A DNA stretch of 64,000 nt from Flavobacteriales bacterium UBA2104. GTDB lineage: Bacteria; Bacteroidota; Bacteroidia; Flavobacteriales_D; Crocinitomicaceae. Position 1 is the stretch's first letter, and each line of letters starts with the position of its first letter. The notes below the pieces were generated by a model. The model was given only the letters and a program-made list of their open reading frames with translations, was not told the origin of the DNA and made no database searches. Below, in pieces: positions 60,437-64,000 of this stretch. The translations under genes were made by a program, and so were the position numbers. The DNA is taken from assembly GCA_002331485.1 (NCBI GenBank), contig DCYS01000033.1, positions 1 to 64,000 on the forward strand, written 5' to 3'.

Positions 60437-60868
60437 TTATTTCAAGAAACCGATCATCATAACTACACATCCCGTTATTTTCTTGTTCGTATCAAGTTCG
60501 GTTTGAACTTTGACCGGAATGGTGTTTTCAACTTTGAAATCCCAATAAGGACTATTTAATTGATCCTTATTCGTAAATAGAACGTTGTCTTCCATGTCTT
60601 TGATCGTGAAAATGGCATAATCATCTTCAGTTCCAGCTGATGCAGCAATTCTGTACACTGATCCCCCATATAGAGTCGTGCTAAATTCTGCTCTTTCATT
60701 ATCTAGGAATGCAGTATATACCTGTCCATCAGACACGAAAACTCGCCCTTCATCGTTTTTAACAAGGTAGCTCTCAACTATTCTATAAATTGAATCACAA
60801 TCCTGTGCCTTAGCAGTGAATGCTCCCAACACAGAAAAAATCAATCCTATCAATAATATTTTTTTCAT
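60437..60868 (-). CDS. Secreted protein of unknown function
   Basis: 143 residues with a signal peptide ending AKAQ. The mature part begins DCDSIYRIVESYLVK and continues as beta sheet (SVYRIAASAGTEDDYAIFTI) with Cys at 24 and about 134. Eighteen bases upstream of the ABC transporter gene and probably co-transcribed, so it may be a periplasmic partner. Not recognised. Confidence 0.68.
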   Translation of the reverse strand: MKKILLIGLIFSVLGAFTAKAQDCDSIYRIVESYLVKNDEGRVFVSDGQVYTAFLDNERAEFSTTLYGGSVYRIAASAGTEDDYAIFTIKDMEDNVLFTNKDQLNSPYWDFKVENTIPVKVQTELDTNKKITGCVVMMIGFLK

Positions 60869-60915
60869 CGCTTTATGCTTTAATGCTTATTTCGTCAATT
60901 CAATTAATCTTATTC

Positions 60916-61845
60916 TTATCCTTCAGGGTTAGAAGTATTTGTGACATTACCTCTAATTTCCTTCACTTTTTCAATGATCTTTTCAGCAAGTTCATCTGAA
61001 ATTTCAATGTTCATCTTACTGTTGATCGTTGTCAATTTTCGTTCTTTATCTGTTGTTGGCTCAACAAACTCATAACTTACTTTGATCTCCTTAAACAATT
61101 CATTTAGTGACTTGAAGTCAGCAATAAATTCATCATTTTGACCTTCATCATTATACTTTTCTAATAATTCAATGATCGTTTCTAATGATTGTTTCTGTTG
61201 ACCAATACGCTCAATTATTTGAGGTTCTTTACTTTCTTTGTAAAGCGCAGTCGCAAGATGCATAGACTCTAACCATCCACCAGTAAGAATAAGTGCTGAA
61301 GTGTTTTTTCTTTCATTTTCTTTCAGGAAGTTATCACCTTGTCTGAAGGCATCAGAAAGGATGACCAGCATACTATCCTCATTGTTGCTATTTGCTTCAA
61401 ATCGCTCTAGGAAAGTTTTGTCAAAAGCTCCTGAGATTCCCAGGTCATTAGCAAGAGACTCAACTGCACTCAAATAAGAAAGAGCTTTCGAATTCTGATC
61501 GTAAAGGGTAACATAACCTAGATCAGCCCCGTAGATTCCGAGGTTCATTGCTTTTACACCTTCTTCAGTATATCCACTCATGTTATCCTTATTGTTCAAC
61601 AAGGTCTCATTAAATGGAATCTCTAAAGATTTAATCAATAAAGCTGTTTGAACAGGTGACGGCACTGAGAAAAGTTTTCCGTCAAATGTTGTATTAAAAG
61701 ATCTGTCGGGATCTAAAAGTGATTTATCTACTTTTTTCTTCCCCTCTTTTTCTACAGTTGGTTTTGTTTCATCATCTCCACAAGACGCCATAAAAAGGCA
61801 AGATGCCACTGTACCAAGAAGTAATAGTTTTTTTCGTGAATTCAT
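60916..61845 (-). CDS. Lipoprotein of unknown function
   Basis: 309 residues from the ATG at 61845, which begins a lipoprotein signal (MNSRKKLLLLGTVASCLFMASCGDD, lipobox MASC). The frame opens 99 bases further up, but that extension has no signal character and is unlikely to be translated. Mature part is mostly helical (LIKSLEIPFNETLLNNKDNMSG, LITTINSKMN-type segments). Forty-seven bases upstream of the small secreted protein gene; divergent from hemB. Confidence 0.74.
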   Translation of the reverse strand: MNSRKKLLLLGTVASCLFMASCGDDETKPTVEKEGKKKVDKSLLDPDRSFNTTFDGKLFSVPSPVQTALLIKSLEIPFNETLLNNKDNMSGYTEEGVKAMNLGIYGADLGYVTLYDQNSKALSYLSAVESLANDLGISGAFDKTFLERFEANSNNEDSMLVILSDAFRQGDNFLKENERKNTSALILTGGWLESMHLATALYKESKEPQIIERIGQQKQSLETIIELLEKYNDEGQNDEFIADFKSLNELFKEIKVSYEFVEPTTDKERKLTTINSKMNIEISDELAEKIIEKVKEIRGNVTNTSNPEG

Positions 61846-61961
61846 TGTGCTTAAATTGTTTAAATCGTATGCTAAAATAATAAAATTTAGCGCTCGCGTA
61901 TGAAATTTCTCAGTTTTTACGCAAAATATTGATTGACTTTTCAACTCTATCTCAATCTTAT

Positions 61962-61969
61962 TAATTTTG
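61962..61969 (+). promoter_or_regulatory. -7 element of hemB
   Basis: TAATTTTG matches TAnnTTTG; it lies 22 bases before the hemB ATG. The nearest TTG is 26 bases upstream, slightly beyond the usual spacing. Confidence 0.5.
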
Positions 61970-61991
61970 CTTAAATCTTATAAACAAGAAT

Positions 61992-62963
61992 ATGTATTCC
62001 AGACCCAGAAGAAACCGTAAGTCTACAGCGATCCGAGACATGATCAAGGAAACTCAAATCGGTGTTGAACATCTTATATATCCTCTTTTTGTAACAAACA
62101 ATCCTGGTGAAGAATCAAGGATAGACGCACTTCCAGGTATATATAGATGGGGAAAGGATGTTGTTGTTAAGGAAGTTGAGAGTTGTGTTAAACTAGGATT
62201 GAAGCATTTTGTCCTTTTCCCCGTAGTCCCAGAAGAACTGAAGGATTCTAAAGGCAGTTATAGTTATCAGAATAATAACTTTTACCTCGAAGTTATAGCT
62301 ACTTTGAAAAAGGAATTTCCTCAGATCACTTTAATGAGTGATGTTGCTCTAGATCCATACAGCTCAGATGGGCACGATGGACTTGTGGAAGATGGGGTGA
62401 TTCTAAATGATAGAACATTACCGATTTTGGCAGATATGAGTTTAGCTCAAGCTCAAGCTGGTATTGATATTATTGGACCGTCGGACATGATGGACGGAAG
62501 AGTTGGATATATAAGAGAAGCTCTTGATGAAAAAGGATATACCGACACTGCGATCATGTCATATTGTGCAAAATATGCTAGTGCCTTCTATGGACCATTT
62601 AGGGAAGCACTTGATTCAGCTCCCAAGAGTGGAGATAAAAAGACCTATCAAATGGATCCAGCCAATAAGAAAGAGGCACTCAGAGAGGCTTTCCTCGATA
62701 TGGAAGAAGGAGCGGATATGCTAATGGTCAAGCCTGCATTATCCTATCTGGATGTTATTCAGACGATCGATGAAAATACAACATTGCCAGTAACGGCATA
62801 TAATGTTTCTGGAGAATATGCTATGTTGCACGCAGCTGTGGAAAAAGGTTGGTTAGACTATGAATCCACAATGACTGAAATACTACTAAGCATTAGACGT
62901 GCCGGAGCGAAGGGAATACTGACATACTTTGCAAAAGATTTTGCTCAGTTCCACAGATCTTAG
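61992..62963 (+). CDS. hemB: Porphobilinogen synthase (delta-aminolevulinate dehydratase)
   Basis: 323 residues. Condenses two 5-aminolevulinates in heme synthesis. Active-site lysines in MSYCAKYASAFYGPFR and MLMVKPALSYLDVI. The segment DVALDPYSSDGHDG has Asp where zinc enzymes have a Cys triad, so this is the magnesium/potassium-type enzyme. Single gene, 88 bases before the his leader. Confidence 0.96.
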   Translation: MYSRPRRNRKSTAIRDMIKETQIGVEHLIYPLFVTNNPGEESRIDALPGIYRWGKDVVVKEVESCVKLGLKHFVLFPVVPEELKDSKGSYSYQNNNFYLEVIATLKKEFPQITLMSDVALDPYSSDGHDGLVEDGVILNDRTLPILADMSLAQAQAGIDIIGPSDMMDGRVGYIREALDEKGYTDTAIMSYCAKYASAFYGPFREALDSAPKSGDKKTYQMDPANKKEALREAFLDMEEGADMLMVKPALSYLDVIQTIDENTTLPVTAYNVSGEYAMLHAAVEKGWLDYESTMTEILLSIRRAGAKGILTYFAKDFAQFHRS

Positions 62964-63039
62964 TTGTTAATTGTACGACAAAAAATTGCAGAAAAAGTAA
63001 AAACTTTAAATTCATTAATTTACGTTTCAAGAGTTTATA

Positions 63040-63047
63040 TATATTTG
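63040..63047 (+). promoter_or_regulatory. -7 element of the his operon
   Basis: TATATTTG, exact consensus, then CAAC and the leader-peptide ATG at 63052. The predicted start of transcription coincides with the start codon, as in the trp leader. Confidence 0.7.
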
Positions 63048-63051
63048 CAAC

Positions 63052-63105
63052 ATGATTTTGAACAAAACACATCATCATTACTGGTTATCGCTTCAAGCGA
63101 GGTAA
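63052..63105 (+). CDS. hisL: his operon leader peptide
   Basis: 17 codons, MILNKTHHHYWLSLQAR, with three consecutive His at 7-9. Stalling there under histidine shortage would free CAAGCGAGG (63094-63102) at the end of the peptide gene to pair with CCCGCTTG (63139-63146), the 5' arm of the terminator. No Shine-Dalgarno; start four bases after the -7 element. Confidence 0.85.
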   Translation: MILNKTHHHYWLSLQAR

Positions 63106-63135
63106 TGTTGTATGTGAATAATTTTACATAAATAG

Positions 63136-63166
63136 AAACCCGCTTGTTAATTCGAGCGGGTTTTTT
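63136..63166 (+). terminator. his attenuator terminator
   Basis: AAACCCGCT/AGCGGGTTT hairpin with six T, 38 bases before hisG. Its 5' arm competes with the antiterminator sequence within the leader-peptide gene (8 bp with one bulged A). The segment TCGCT/AGCGA (63088-63100) can form a third, early hairpin that blocks the antiterminator. Confidence 0.88.
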
Positions 63167-63204
63167 GTTTTCGTTCGAATCAAGCACTTTAATGACAAAC
63201 TAAA

Positions 63205-64000
63205 ATGGAAAGAATTAAGATTGCAGTACAAAAATCTGGTCGACTACTTGATGGTTCACTAGATATACTCAAAGAGTGTGGTATTAAAGTACCAAAAGCA
63301 CAAGGTCAGCTAAAAGCTTCAGTTGAGAATTTCCCATTAGATCTACTTTTTCTGAGAAACAGTGATATTCCTCAATATGTGGAAGATGGGGTAGCAGACA
63401 TCGCTATTATTGGTGAGAACATACTTGTGGAACAGGAGCCTGATGTAAAAACTGAAATGAAATTAGGATTTTCAAAATGTAAGGTATCTCTTGCCGCTCC
63501 AAAGAATTCTAATATAAATTCAGTCAAAGATTTTCAAGGAAAGAAGATTGCGACATCATACCCTGTAACGCTCAAGAAGTATTTGAAGCAACAAAACATA
63601 GAGGCAGAGATACATACGATTTCTGGATCAGTTGAGATCGCACCCACTATTGGTTTGGCAGAGGGAATTTGCGACATAGTAAGTACAGGAAATACGTTGT
63701 TCATGAATGGACTACGTGAGGTTGACGTAATGCTTCGTTCTGAAGCTGTACTGATCAGTAATTCAGAGCTTTCTGATGAAAAAAGAGCTGTTCTAAATAA
63801 ATTAATCTTCCGTATTCAGAGCGTTCTATCTGCCAAGAATAGCAAATATGTTTTATTGAATGCACCTGAATCGCAGTTGGGAGAAATAACAGACATTTTA
63901 CCGGGTATTAAAAGTCCAACGGTTATTCCTCTTGCTCAAGAAGGTTGGATATCTATACACTCTGTGATAAATGAAGAAAAATTCTGGGAGAATATAGATG
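63205..64000 (+). CDS. hisG: ATP phosphoribosyltransferase, long form (3' end outside window)
   Basis: 265 residues visible and still open at the window end. MERIKIAVQKSGRLLDGSL at the start, GVADIAIIGENIL, and the PRPP-binding GLAEGICDIVSTGNTL mark HisG. The C-terminal regulatory ACT-like domain has begun (PTVIPLAQEGWISIHSVI), so this is the long form that does not need HisZ. First gene of the his operon behind the attenuator. Confidence 0.95.
   Translation, partial: MERIKIAVQKSGRLLDGSLDILKECGIKVPKAQGQLKASVENFPLDLLFLRNSDIPQYVEDGVADIAIIGENILVEQEPDVKTEMKLGFSKCKVSLAAPKNSNINSVKDFQGKKIATSYPVTLKKYLKQQNIEAEIHTISGSVEIAPTIGLAEGICDIVSTGNTLFMNGLREVDVMLRSEAVLISNSELSDEKRAVLNKLIFRIQSVLSAKNSKYVLLNAPESQLGEITDILPGIKSPTVIPLAQEGWISIHSVINEEKFWENID

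Noticed and set aside
61846..61944. Longer N-terminus for the lipoprotein at 60916-61845
   Set aside because: The added 33 residues would bury the lipoprotein signal peptide, which must be N-terminal to work.

Overview
The window reads as chromosomal DNA of a Bacteroidota bacterium, most likely Flavobacteriales. The evidence is: promoters of the TAnnTTTG type; a Por-type (type IX) C-terminal sorting domain on a secreted protein; Bacteroidetes-type lipoproteins, DUF4159, DUF6150 and UpxY/RfaH-like proteins; a tyrosine integrase of the Bacteroidetes element type; and a moderately AT-rich composition.

Bases 1-17763: a tRNA-Pro (cut by the window start) and a complete tRNA-Arg(TCT) precede a 17.4-kb integrated element. 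The last 66 bp of tRNA-Arg (336-401) are repeated exactly at 17698-17763 in a copy lacking the 5' acceptor arm, so these are attL and attR. A tyrosine recombinase lies just inside attL. The element carries a secreted repeat protein, a RepL-like protein with two winged-helix domains, a six-gene one-strand defence operon (4427-14911), a RadC-like JAB-domain protein, and two envelope-type cargo genes. The operon order is hsdR, a DUF262-HNH-AlbA_2 fusion, hsdM, hsdS, an SMC/ABC-like ATPase and a CxxC-type HNH nuclease. It joins a type I restriction system, a GmrSD-like type IV-style protein and a Septu (PtuAB)-like pair, with gaps of 5 bp or less or overlaps throughout. This is the most interesting system in the window.

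Bases 17764-36450: core genes. They include proline dehydrogenase, an RfaH/UpxY-like antiterminator, an SDR, sucD, a candidate small RNA, a SirB1-type protein, a SulP transporter, a DUF6150 repeat protein and murQ. A minus-strand operon holds M42 peptidase, holA, rsmE, DUF4159 and a membrane-anchored protein. A plus-strand series holds a rhodanese, a DUF368 protein, aroE, an AlbA_2 protein and oligopeptidase B.

Bases 36451-40020: an envelope-stress-like regulon with a lipoprotein, an ECF sigma factor, a combined anti-sigma/beta-barrel protein and two further small lipoproteins. A 26-bp two-block motif with identical spacing precedes both transcription units and is a candidate promoter for this sigma factor.

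Bases 40069-47432: trpEGDCFBA as one overlapping minus-strand operon, with an M24 peptidase-like gene as its last member. It is preceded by a Trp-rich leader peptide, an antiterminator and a terminator. At 63040-63166 an equivalent His-rich leader and attenuator precede hisG, which runs off the window end. Both leader peptides start four bases after the -7 element and so look leaderless.

Bases 47496-52675: two large secreted-protein genes flanked by an imperfect 46-bp direct repeat, apparently inserted between the trp promoter and radC. Bases 52685-63000: radC, ung, a DUF1569 protein, a lipid kinase, an LTA-synthase-like protein, a large ABCG-type exporter, two envelope proteins and hemB.
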